A stretch of 14,144 bases of DNA from JBEHWX01 sp048498995 (GTDB taxonomy: Bacteria; Bacteroidota; Ignavibacteria; OLB7), in NCBI GenBank assembly GCA_048498995.1, contig JBEHWX010000133.1, forward strand, positions 1 to 14,144, read 5' to 3'. Below the pieces are notes generated by a model, which had not been told where the DNA came from, made no database searches, and saw only the letters and a list, made by a program, of their open reading frames with translations. A program made the position numbers and the translations under genes. This document shows, in pieces, positions 8,561 to 14,144 of this stretch (within the stretch, counting starts at the first letter, position 1; each line of letters begins with the position of its first letter).

Positions 8561-9754
8561 ATGCAGAACGAACTGAACGAGACGGGGAAGGGGAGCGAGA
8601 ACCAGAAGCCGGTCGAGGGATTCGAGCCGGAGATGAACCTCCCCTCCGGCGACCTGGCCGCCGACGCCACCTACCGCCCGGAGATCGAGGCCGGAGACGA
8701 TCAGACCGACGAGGCCGAGCGCCGGGACGACGAGTCCGGTGAGGAAGAGGGGGATGAGGACGAAGAGGAAGACGCCGACGGCGAGGATGATCTCGACGAT
8801 GACGAAGAGCTCGACGGCGAGGAGCTCGACGGCGAGGAGGGGGCGGAGCGGGAGCCGTACGACGGACCGTTCCGGACCGGCTACGTGGCGATCGTGGGGG
8901 AGCCGAACGTCGGCAAGTCGACGCTGCTGAACACGCTGCTCGGCACCAAGCTCTCGATCGTCACCTCCAAGCCGCAGACCACGCGCAAGTCGGTGCTCGG
9001 CATCGCCACCACCGACCACGCGCAGGTGATCTTCGTGGACACCCCCGGCGTGCTCACCCCGCACTATCTGCTCCAGGAGAAGCTGGCCGGCTACGTCGTG
9101 GCCGCGCTGACCGATGCCGACGTGATCCTGCTGCTGCTCGACGCCAACGATCCGGACCTGGAGCGCCTGGCCGAGACCGCGCTCGGGAACGTGGCCGAGC
9201 TGAACAAGCCGATCGTGCTGCTGCTCAACAAGATGGACCTGCTCCACGAGAAGGCGGCGGTGCTGCCGTTCATGGAGAAGTTCACCGCCATGGGAATCTT
9301 CACCCAGATCGTCCCGATCTCGGCCAAATACCGGCAGAACACCGGCCAGGTGGTGGACCTGCTGAGCGGATTCCTTCCGGAGGGGCCTCCTCTGTACGAT
9401 CCGGAGATGCTCAGCCAGCAGCCGGAGCGCTTCTTCGTCAGCGAGCTGATCCGCGAGCAGATCCTCGAGCTCTATCGTCAGGAGATCCCCTATTCGGTCG
9501 AGGTCTCGATCGTCGAGTTCCGGGAGGCCGAGCCCCCGGCGAAGGTCTACATCAACGCCGATATCATCGTGGAGCGGACCTCGCAGAAGGGGATTCTGAT
9601 CGGCAAGAAGGGGGAGGCGCTCAAGAAGCTCGGCGGTCGCGCCCGCGCCGGCATCGAGGAGTTCCTCGGCCAGGGAGTCTTTCTCGAGCTCTATGTGAAG
9701 GTCAGGGAGGACTGGCGCTCCAGCGAGAACAGGCTCCGGAGCTTCGGCTACTGA
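8561..9754 (+). CDS. era: GTPase Era with long acidic N-terminal extension
   Basis: Era is an essential GTPase that binds the 3' end of 16S rRNA and helps 30S ribosome maturation. The 397-residue product has G1 GEPNVGKS (113-120), G2 around Thr-140/141 (PQTTRK), G3 DTPG (160-163), G4 NKMD (223-226) and G5 SAK (254-256). A C-terminal KH RNA-binding domain (about 315-397) has the GKKG loop at 348-351. Typical Era is about 300 residues and starts almost at G1. Here about 106 residues precede it, and residues 49-98 contain 33 Asp/Glu. ATG 8561 is chosen because GGAAGA lies 4 nt upstream. GTG 8540, overlapping the previous stop as GTGA, is an alternative that would lengthen the extension by seven residues. 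Last gene of the murA operon. Confidence 0.95.
   Translation: MQNELNETGKGSENQKPVEGFEPEMNLPSGDLAADATYRPEIEAGDDQTDEAERRDDESGEEEGDEDEEEDADGEDDLDDDEELDGEELDGEEGAEREPYDGPFRTGYVAIVGEPNVGKSTLLNTLLGTKLSIVTSKPQTTRKSVLGIATTDHAQVIFVDTPGVLTPHYLLQEKLAGYVVAALTDADVILLLLDANDPDLERLAETALGNVAELNKPIVLLLNKMDLLHEKAAVLPFMEKFTAMGIFTQIVPISAKYRQNTGQVVDLLSGFLPEGPPLYDPEMLSQQPERFFVSELIREQILELYRQEIPYSVEVSIVEFREAEPPAKVYINADIIVERTSQKGILIGKKGEALKKLGGRARAGIEEFLGQGVFLELYVKVREDWRSSENRLRSFGY
8807..8836 (+). repeat. 15-bp direct duplication inside the Era acidic extension
   Basis: GAGCTCGACGGCGAG occurs twice back to back (8807-8821 and 8822-8836), encoding ELDGE-ELDGE. This suggests that the acidic N-terminal extension of Era has grown by short in-frame duplication. 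Confidence 0.85.
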
Positions 9755-9765
9755 CCCCGCCGCTC

Positions 9766-9795
9766 CGGCGCCATGCCGGCGCTATGCCGGCGCCG
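9766..9795 (+). terminator. GC-rich hairpin after era
   Basis: Twelve bases after the era stop, CGGCGCC (9766-9772) pairs with GGCGCCG (9789-9795), with a further GGC/GCC pairing inside. The stretch also contains two direct copies of ATGCCGGCGC (9773-9782 and 9784-9793). There is no T-tract, so it could be a processing or stability hairpin rather than a complete intrinsic terminator. Confidence 0.4.
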
Positions 9796-10218
9796 TGAGC
9801 CCGCGTCGCACTCTGCAACGCGACTCTTCGACCTGGAGGGCCAGTGCCGGAGTGCGGCTCCAGGGCTTCGTCGACGCCGCATTCGTTCGCGCGGCCAGGA
9901 CACGGATGGTCCCGGCCGCGCGCGTCGTTTTCAGGAAATCTCCCCGCTCCGGCGTTCCGGCCGATTTTCCCGCAATCCGGTCCCACCCAGCTAACCTTGC
10001 CACCTTGCAATCCGTTTTGCGTAATTCCGAGGCGGTCCACTTCATTCCGTTATGCGTGACGCCTCCATAACCCCCTGAAGAATCTCGATATGCATGTTTG
10101 TCCTCACTGAGGGGGCTCTGTTTCGTGTTGGCACGGACGTTGGAATATCCTTTCACAGATGTGATGATGGATCGAACGACAACATGAACGTGAACAGATG
10201 AAGTGAGGAGAGTGGGTT
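9796..10218. other. Gene-free stretch with possible RNA structure upstream of the 82-residue membrane protein gene
   Basis: No gene is recognised here; the short open frames on both strands show no family motif. Possible RNA structures are CCTGGAG (9832-9838) pairing with CTCCAGG (9858-9864), GAGGCGGTC (10029-10037) pairing with GACGCCTC (10058-10065) with one bulge, and CCCCCT (10071-10076) pairing with AGGGGG (10110-10115). TAACCTTG (9992-9999) and TAATTCCG (10022-10029) loosely resemble FCB -7 elements. At 10158-10170, GATGTGATGATGG matches the style of the repeat tract beyond the small gene. The area may be a promoter plus structured leader. Confidence 0.35.
10204..10212 (+). promoter_or_regulatory. 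Strong ribosome binding site for the 82-residue protein
   Basis: TGAGGAGAG lies 6 nt before the ATG at 10219. It is the clearest Shine-Dalgarno sequence in the window; the other genes have weak or absent ones. It supports both the reality and the start of the small gene. Confidence 0.7.
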
Positions 10219-10467
10219 ATGTGGTACGATCGGATTGAAAAGGATAGTCTCGGTGGGTGGGTGTTCGTGATTGCGGGGCTGGTGGTGCTGTGCCTCTTCA
10301 TCCCCTCGTTCAGCGCGCTCCTGGGGCTCGCGGTGCTCGCGGCGGCCGTGCTCGGCACCGGAATTCTCTTCTTTGCTTTTCTCTTCTCCGCCGTCGAGTC
10401 GGTGGGAATGCGGCTGAGCCGGGCCCGCGAGTCGGCCGGCGTGCCGAGCGGAGCAAGCATGTCGTGA
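10219..10467 (+). CDS. Small two-helix membrane protein, function unknown
   Basis: This 82-residue protein is not recognised. A short charged N-terminus (MWYDRIEKDS) is followed by two hydrophobic segments, about 12-30 and 33-57, separated by a short Pro/Ser turn. A basic then Ser/Ala-rich tail (MRLSRARESAG) is probably cytoplasmic by the positive-inside rule. The start is well supported by TGAGGAGAG 6 nt upstream. The gene stands alone: a 464-bp gene-free region separates it from era, and the C-depleted repeat tract begins about 40 bp after its stop. A related motif (GATGTGATGATGG) also lies just before it. It could be a phage-shock/PspC-like small inner-membrane protein or a hydrophobic toxin, but no motif supports either. 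Confidence 0.65.
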   Translation: MWYDRIEKDSLGGWVFVIAGLVVLCLFIPSFSALLGLAVLAAAVLGTGILFFAFLFSAVESVGMRLSRARESAGVPSGASMS

Positions 10468-10792
10468 TCCGGACCTTCCGCCCTCGCGGCGGATCGCCGG
10501 TGACGATGCCGATGTGGTGATGGATGTGATGAGGGTGCTGATGGTGTGGTAAGATGGTGCTGTGGTGAGAGTGGTATGGTGATGGAAGTGATGTGATGTG
10601 GGTGACGTGAAGAGGGATGTGTGTGAAGTAGGGATCTGTGAAGTGGGATGATTGGTGTGATGTGGGATGATCGTGAAGTGGGAATTGTGATGTGGGAACT
10701 GTGCGGTGGGATGAGATGATGGTGGTGTTGTGATTGTGGTGAGTTGTTGAGATGTGATGATGTGGTGAGTCGAGATGTGGGACGATTGTGGT

Positions 10793-10831
10793 GAGGTGGA
10801 TTCCCGCGGGGAGTCCGTGTGATGAGGGATG
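10793..10831 (+). repeat. Hairpin-bearing direct repeat, copy A
   Basis: This 39-nt unit starts GAGGTGGATTCCCG and ends TGTGATGAGGGATG. GGATTCCC (10798-10805) pairs with GGGAGTCC (10809-10816), including one G-T wobble, around a GCG loop. It is nearly identical to copy B at 11014-11051, differing in the loop and one added base. Confidence 0.8.
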
Positions 10832-10855
10832 GTTCGGGAGCCTGCTCCCTGAGCC
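10831..10855 (+). other. Bulged 11-bp hairpin in the repeat tract
   Basis: GGTTC+GGGAGC (10831-10841) pairs with GCTCCC+GAGCC (10844-10855), leaving one bulged T and a CT loop. One outer pair is a T-G wobble. It follows immediately after a GTGATGAGGGATG unit. No T-tract follows, so it is not an obvious intrinsic terminator. Confidence 0.5.
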
Positions 10856-11013
10856 GCGAAGAGGATGAGTGATGAGTATGAAGGATCAGGCCCGAAGGCG
10901 CGTGAGATGTGATGAGGGATGATGCGTGGCGTGGGATGATGTGTGTTGCGGGATGTCGGGCCGCGTGAGATCCGCGATGTGATGAGGGATATCTTGTGAT
11001 GTGGTGATGTGTG

Positions 11014-11051
11014 GAGGTGGATTCCCGATGGGAGTCCTGTGATGAGGGATG
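11014..11051 (+). repeat. Hairpin-bearing direct repeat, copy B
   Basis: This 38-nt unit is nearly identical to copy A at 10793-10831. The stem GGATTCCC (11019-11026) with GGGAGTCC (11030-11037) is unchanged, while the loop is GAT instead of GCG. It ends in the same GTGATGAGGGATG motif. Confidence 0.8.
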
Positions 11052-11073
11052 ATGATGCGATGTGATTAGGGGT

Positions 11074-11108
11074 TTGACAAACGAAAGAACAAACGGCGGC
11101 GACGCCGT
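11074..11108 (-). terminator. Probable intrinsic terminator (minus strand) inside the repeat tract
   Basis: On the minus strand ACGGCG and CGCCGT (11093-11108) form a 6-bp stem closed by a 4-nt loop, followed directly by TTGTTCTTTCGTTTG, in which 10 of the first 14 bases are T. It lies about 205 bp past the ABC exporter stop codon and would end read-through of that transcript. On the plus strand the same loop is GCGA, a GNRA type. Confidence 0.6.
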
Positions 11109-11220
11109 GATGATGGTGATGCTGATGTGGTGTGGGTTTCGTGATGAGGGCGTAGGGGGGATATACTGAGCGACCGCTCTCTCCGATTACGGAGATGTGA
11201 TGAGTCGCGTCCTTACGACA

Positions 11221-11253
11221 CGGGCGCCCGGGAGATATCCTCCCGGGCGCCCG
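11221..11253 (-). terminator. Strong hairpin downstream of the ABC exporter gene
   Basis: A perfect 14-bp GC-rich inverted repeat (11221-11234 with 11240-11253) has a 5-nt ATATC loop. It lies about 60 bp past the ABC exporter stop codon and is the likely 3' end of that transcript. No clear T-tract follows on the minus strand, so it may act with the T-rich terminator further on or as a 3'-stabilising stem. Confidence 0.65.
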
Positions 11254-11313
11254 CCTTGTTCCTGCACCAGCCCGGTCCGGGCCGTGCTCACGTTCGGAGT
11301 CCCGAGCGTCGGC

Positions 11314-13182
11314 TCAGCCGGCCATCGACGCGGCCGGCGCCGCGATCCGCTCCTGCACCTTGTACTGCAGGTTGTAGAGCGTGGAGTAGATGCCCCCGAG
11401 CGCCAGAAGCTGCTCGTGAGTCCCCATCTCGCGAAGCTCGCCGTGGTGCATCACCAGGATCTTGTCCGCGTTCTGGATCGTCGAGAGACGGTGCGCGATC
11501 ACGATCGACGTCCGTCCCTCCAGAAGCCGCTCGGTCGCGTTCTGGATCAGACGCTCCGTCTCGGTGTCGACGCTCGAGGTGGCCTCGTCCAGAATCAGGA
11601 TCTTCGGGTCGTGCGCCAGGGCGCGCGCGAAGGAGAGAAGCTGCTTCTGTCCCACCGAAAGGGTGGCGCCCCGCTCCTGCACCGGCGTGTCGTACTTCTC
11701 CGGCAGCGACTCGATGAAGCGGGCCACGCCGACCGTGCGCGCCGCCTCGATCGCCCGCTCGCGCGAGATCCGGTCGTTGTTCAGCGTGATGTTCTCCAGG
11801 ATCGTTCCGCGGAAGAGGAACACATCCTGCATCACCAGCGCGATATCCCGACGGAGCTCGTGCACGTCGATCGTCCGGATGTCCCGTCCATCGATCGAGA
11901 CCCCGCCGCCGCTGAACTCGTAGAAGCGCATCAGGATGTTGATGATCGAGGTCTTGCCGGCGCCGGTGGCGCCGACGATCGCGACGGTCTCACCCGGCAT
12001 GACCGAGAAGCTCAGGTTCTGGATCACCGGATGCTTGCCGTCGTAGCTGAAATCGATGTTCTTGAACTCGATCGCGCCCCCCTTCACCTGGAAGGGCTCG
12101 GCGTTCTCGGCCGTCGGGGCGAAGGAGGTCTCGTCCATCAGCTCGAAGATCCGCTCGGAGCTGGCCATCGCGCTCTGCAGGATGTTGTACTTGTCCGACA
12201 GATCGCGGATCGGGCGGAAGAACATCTCCGTGTACTGGATGAAGGCGAAGAGAACGCCGAAGCTGAGCGGCTGGGCGACGCCGGTGCCGAACCATCCCCG
12301 GATCATCCCCCAGAGGCCGAAGTCCGGCGTGGCCGAGATGATCGCCGAGCCGCCGTACCAGATGATCAGCGCCACCGCGAGCGAGGAGAGGAAGTCGACC
12401 ACCGGGAAGAAGACGGCGTAGTAGAAGACCGACTTCACCTGCGCCACGGTGTAGGCCTCGTTGACCTCCGAGAACTCCTGGAACGTCCGCTTCTCCTGTC
12501 CGAAGAGCTTCACCGTCTGAATGCCGGTGACCTGCTCGTTGATAAAGGAGTTCATCTTGGAAAGCTGCGTCCGCACCTCGCGGTACATCACGCGGACCTT
12601 CTTCCGGAAGATCGAGGTGGCCCAGAGGAGCAGCGGCAGGGAGATGAGGGTGATCAGCGAGAGCTTCACCGACATCACGAACATCATGATGATGATGCAG
12701 ACGATGATGAAGATGTTCGCCGCGATCATCACCAGGCCGGAGGCGAAGAACTCGTTGAGCACTTCGATGTCGCTGGTCACGCGGGTCACCAGCCGGCCGA
12801 CCGGCGTGGTGTCGTAGAAGCGGAGGGAGAGGCGCTGGATGTGCTCGAAGAGCTTCGTGCGCATCGTGTGGATCGTCTCCTGCCCCACGTACTGCATCAT
12901 CCAGGTCAGCAGATACTGGACGATTCCCTGCAGCGCCAGGGCGGCGACGATCGCCGCGACGTAGCCGAGCATCCCCCCGACATCCCCCTTCATCAGGTGG
13001 TTGTCGATCGCCTCCTTCGTCAGGTAGGGGCGGAGCGCGCCGAGCAGCGCCGCGGCCACGGCCATCACCACCGACCCGATCACATGCCAGCGATAGGGGC
13101 GGAGGTAGACGACGAGGCGGCGGAGAAGCCGTTTGTCGAGCGCTTTTCCGAGTGTTTCGTTGTCCGTGCTGGTTGCTGCCAT
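11314..13182 (-). CDS. ABC exporter, fused permease-ATPase (MdlB/MsbA-like)
   Basis: A 622-residue half-transporter. The transmembrane domain (about 25-310) contains the usual hydrophobic helices. The nucleotide-binding domain has Walker A GATGAGKT (404-411), signature LSVGQ (508-512), Walker B ILILDE (528-533) with catalytic Glu-533, D-loop SSVD (536-539) and switch His-564. All key residues are present, so it should hydrolyse ATP. The phrase ERGATLSVGQKQLLSFARAL is typical of the MdlB/SmdB/YheH group of multidrug- or lipid-exporting proteins, many of which work as heterodimers. No partner gene is adjacent, so it may be a homodimer or the partner lies elsewhere. ATG 13182 is chosen because it gives a standard N-terminus (MAATSTDNE); upstream in-frame codons look non-coding. 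No Shine-Dalgarno sequence is seen. The substrate cannot be inferred. Confidence 0.93.
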   Translation of the reverse strand: MAATSTDNETLGKALDKRLLRRLVVYLRPYRWHVIGSVVMAVAAALLGALRPYLTKEAIDNHLMKGDVGGMLGYVAAIVAALALQGIVQYLLTWMMQYVGQETIHTMRTKLFEHIQRLSLRFYDTTPVGRLVTRVTSDIEVLNEFFASGLVMIAANIFIIVCIIIMMFVMSVKLSLITLISLPLLLWATSIFRKKVRVMYREVRTQLSKMNSFINEQVTGIQTVKLFGQEKRTFQEFSEVNEAYTVAQVKSVFYYAVFFPVVDFLSSLAVALIIWYGGSAIISATPDFGLWGMIRGWFGTGVAQPLSFGVLFAFIQYTEMFFRPIRDLSDKYNILQSAMASSERIFELMDETSFAPTAENAEPFQVKGGAIEFKNIDFSYDGKHPVIQNLSFSVMPGETVAIVGATGAGKTSIINILMRFYEFSGGGVSIDGRDIRTIDVHELRRDIALVMQDVFLFRGTILENITLNNDRISRERAIEAARTVGVARFIESLPEKYDTPVQERGATLSVGQKQLLSFARALAHDPKILILDEATSSVDTETERLIQNATERLLEGRTSIVIAHRLSTIQNADKILVMHHGELREMGTHEQLLALGGIYSTLYNLQYKVQERIAAPAASMAG

Positions 13183-13272
13183 CTGTATTGGAATCCGATT
13201 GGTGTCGTTGACGCGCGAGCCGGGCAAGCTACGACGAACGGTCCGGAAAGCACATTGTCGGTAGGTAACAGG

Positions 13273-13292
13273 AAAAACGCCGCCACCGGCGG
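13273..13292 (-). terminator. Intrinsic terminator/attenuator candidate upstream of the ABC exporter gene
   Basis: On the minus strand CCGCC-GGT-GGCGG (13280-13292) forms a 5-bp GC stem with a 3-nt loop. It is followed after CG by TTTTT (13273-13277). It lies about 90 bp before the ABC start codon. It could end the transcript of the nitronate monooxygenase-like gene or act as an attenuator in the ABC leader. The short stem limits confidence. Confidence 0.5.
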
Positions 13293-13459
13293 GGAATGCC
13301 GCGGCGCGGGATCCTCGGGCGTGGGCTCCCGTTCGCACGCGGCCACCCGGGCTCGGGGGGCGTGAGGTGCTTCGATGTCCGGCCGTCGCGCCGGCTCCGT
13401 GGGTCGAATCTCGACCGGCCGGTCGCGCGAGTCCGAACCCATGACGATCGTCGTCCCGA

Positions 13460-13469
13460 CGAAATTATA
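13460..13469 (-). promoter_or_regulatory. Possible minus-strand promoter -10 element
   Basis: The minus strand reads TATAATTTCG, an AT-rich island in GC-rich surroundings. It contains a perfect TATAAT and also TAATTTCG, close to the FCB -7 consensus TAnnTTTG and similar to TAACTTCG before murA. No good -35 hexamer is seen at 16-18 bp. Transcription would run into the terminator at 13273-13292 and then the ABC gene. Confidence 0.35.
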
Positions 13470-13635
13470 TGCTCCCGACGATTTTCTCGTCCGGAAGGGG
13501 ATTTCCGTCGTCGCGCGCGACCCGGCTTGGGGTATCGGGGTCGTATCCGGGGGAATGAGCCCTCCGGATGGGAGGCGCGGGCACTCCGGGGGAGGGAAAT
13601 ATGGTGTGACCGTCAGGTTCCGGAAGTTCGGATGG

Positions 13636-14144
13636 TCATCCGGCGGAGGCCCGGAGCGGCTCCTCGGGCGGGAGGCCCTGCGCCAGGCGTCCGATCCGTC
13701 CGGAGGCGGCGCGGAACTCCTCGACCATGCGGGCGACCACCTCGGCCGCCGGCAGAATCTCGTGGACCAGACCGGAGCTCTGTCCGGCCTCCAGCTCCCC
13801 CTCGTCGAGATCTCCCTCGAAGATGCCCCGCCGCTCCCGTTTGAGGCCGAGCAGCTCGCGCATCGTTTCGGCGGAGGCTCCGCCCCGCTCGGCCGTCAGT
13901 GCCTCGAGCGCGAATCTGTTCTTCAGCAGCCTCACCGGCGTGACCGACTTCAGCGTCAGCACCGTCGCGGTATCCCCGGCGTCGACCACCGCCTGTTTGT
14001 AGTCCGGGTGGGCCGAGGATTCGACCGTGGCGGCGAAGCGGGTGCCGACCTGAACCCCCTCGGCGCCGAGGGCGAGCGCGGCGGCCATCCCGCGGCCATC
14101 GGCGATGTCGCAGGCGGTGATCACCGGGGTGCCGACGTCGTCGA
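13636..14144 (-). CDS. Nitronate monooxygenase / FabK-like flavoprotein (C-terminal part, cut by window edge)
   Basis: Only the C-terminal ~169 residues are inside the window; the frame stays open to the edge, so the start is missing. The sequence DIADGRGMAAALALGAEGVQVGTRF is the conserved FMN phosphate-binding end of the TIM barrel in the nitronate monooxygenase/2-nitropropane dioxygenase family, which includes the enoyl-ACP reductase FabK. After it come the usual ATVESSAHPDYKQAV and a helical C-terminal tail. Such enzymes use FMN to oxidise nitronates, or in FabK to reduce enoyl-ACP. In the usual AAGGIADGRG motif the two glycines read Cys-Asp here (ITACDIADGRG), which is unusual. Which enzyme it is cannot be decided from this fragment. 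Confidence 0.85.
   Translation of the reverse strand, partial: DDVGTPVITACDIADGRGMAAALALGAEGVQVGTRFAATVESSAHPDYKQAVVDAGDTATVLTLKSVTPVRLLKNRFALEALTAERGGASAETMRELLGLKRERRGIFEGDLDEGELEAGQSSGLVHEILPAAEVVARMVEEFRAASGRIGRLAQGLPPEEPLRASAG

Larger units (their letters stand above)
10506..11204 (+). repeat. C-depleted G/T/A repeat tract of degenerate GTGATGAGGGATG-type units
   Basis: About 700 bp of non-coding low-complexity sequence separates the convergent small membrane protein and ABC exporter genes. From 10511 to 10800 only about 9 of 290 plus-strand bases are C, in an otherwise GC-rich, balanced window. It is built from degenerate units such as GTGATGTGGGATGAT and GTGAAGTGGGAAT. GTGATGAGGG recurs at 10526, 10819, 10909, 10979, 11039 and 11141, with GTGATGAG also at 10869 and 11197. 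The plus strand is full of TGA stops. The minus strand is largely open but almost lacks start codons, because it reads CA-rich. After 10790 the tract is punctuated by short hairpins. No protein, tRNA or known RNA family is recognised. Confidence 0.8.
13183..13635. other. Leader/intergenic region between the ABC exporter and the nitronate monooxygenase-like gene
   Basis: This 453-bp gene-free stretch holds a minus-strand intrinsic terminator (13273-13292) and a possible minus-strand promoter (13460-13469). TAGCTTGC on the minus strand, about 45 bp before the ABC start codon, is a second weak -7-like candidate. CCTCC/GGAGG (13561-13575) forms a small hairpin just past the stop of the right-hand gene. 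A minus-strand open frame starting at 13442 overlaps the ABC gene out of frame and looks spurious. Confidence 0.4.

Noticed and set aside
9782..10156. Minus-strand 124-codon frame and overlapping plus-strand frames after era
   Set aside because: No recognisable domain, no ribosome-binding site, and mutually overlapping frames on both strands indicate chance open frames.
10817..10870. Resemblance of GTGATGAG to the hammerhead ribozyme core CTGATGAG
   Set aside because: The essential C at position 3 is G, and no CGAAA segment with the right stems follows.
10526..11204. GTGATGA matches the C box (RUGAUGA) of C/D-box RNAs
   Set aside because: C/D guide RNPs are not known in bacteria, properly spaced CTGA D boxes are lacking, and the motif is explained by the low-complexity repeat unit.
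10468..11313. tRNA, tmRNA, RNase P RNA, SRP RNA or insertion sequence in the gene-free tract
   Set aside because: No cloverleaf, GGTTCGAATCC-type T-arm, SRP GGAAGG tip, RNase P core motifs, transposase frame or terminal inverted repeats were found.
11197..13365. A 722-codon plus-strand frame opposite the ABC exporter
   Set aside because: It is antisense to a gene with every ABC motif intact, and its product is low-complexity and charged. It is a GC-rich shadow frame.
13080..13442. Minus-strand 120-codon frame starting just after the TATAATTTCG element
   Set aside because: It is Pro/Arg/Ala-rich, runs through the terminator hairpin and overlaps the ABC gene out of frame by about 100 bp. A short leader peptide cannot be excluded, but nothing supports a gene.

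Overview
The window is GC-rich bacterial chromosome. It carries housekeeping genes (murA, an EnvC-like LytM protein, era, an ABC exporter, a nitronate monooxygenase relative) and several exported proteins. The best taxonomic clue is a 1323-residue exported protein ending in a type A type IX secretion (T9SS) sorting domain. T9SS is confined to the Fibrobacteres-Chlorobi-Bacteroidetes (FCB) group and close relatives. The high GC, the long run of 'choice-of-anchor D'-like repeats, the style of Era ('GYVAIVGEPNVGKS', 'TSKPQTTRK') and mostly weak Shine-Dalgarno sequences suggest a Kapabacteria, Ignavibacteria or Rhodothermia-like lineage. I cannot fix the taxon from this sequence alone.

Layout. 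(1) 34-630 (+) is a small lipoprotein of unknown function. Its 3' region holds seven perfect copies of a 15-bp repeat and then a perfect 16-bp hairpin shared with the convergent neighbour. (2) 919-5582 (-) is a two-gene unit: a large T9SS-exported protein (IgGFc-binding-like head, Ig-like repeats, cohesin-like domain, sorting domain) followed by a PEBP/YbhB-family lipoprotein. (3) A 322-bp divergent promoter region leads into 5905-9754 (+), a tight murA - EnvC-like - era operon covering peptidoglycan precursor synthesis, control of wall hydrolysis, and a ribosome-assembly GTPase with an unusual acidic N-terminal extension. (4) 9755-11313 is the strangest part. A gene-free stretch with possible RNA structure precedes an 82-residue two-helix membrane protein, and about 700 bp of non-coding, nearly cytosine-free G/T/A sequence follows it. 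That tract is built from degenerate GTGATG(A/T)GGGATG units with small hairpins interspersed. (5) 11314-13182 (-) is an MdlB/MsbA-type ABC exporter with its terminators on the left and a long leader containing an intrinsic terminator on the right. (6) 13636-14144 (-) is the C-terminal part of a nitronate monooxygenase/FabK-family flavoprotein, cut by the window edge.

The most novel-looking element is the C-depleted array between the convergent 82-residue gene and ABC exporter gene. A related short stretch also lies just upstream of the 82-residue gene, so the small membrane protein appears embedded in this repeat landscape. Its function is unknown. Plausible roles are a repetitive non-coding RNA, a strand-asymmetric Rho/R-loop boundary, or an oriented chromosome motif. 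None is proven here.
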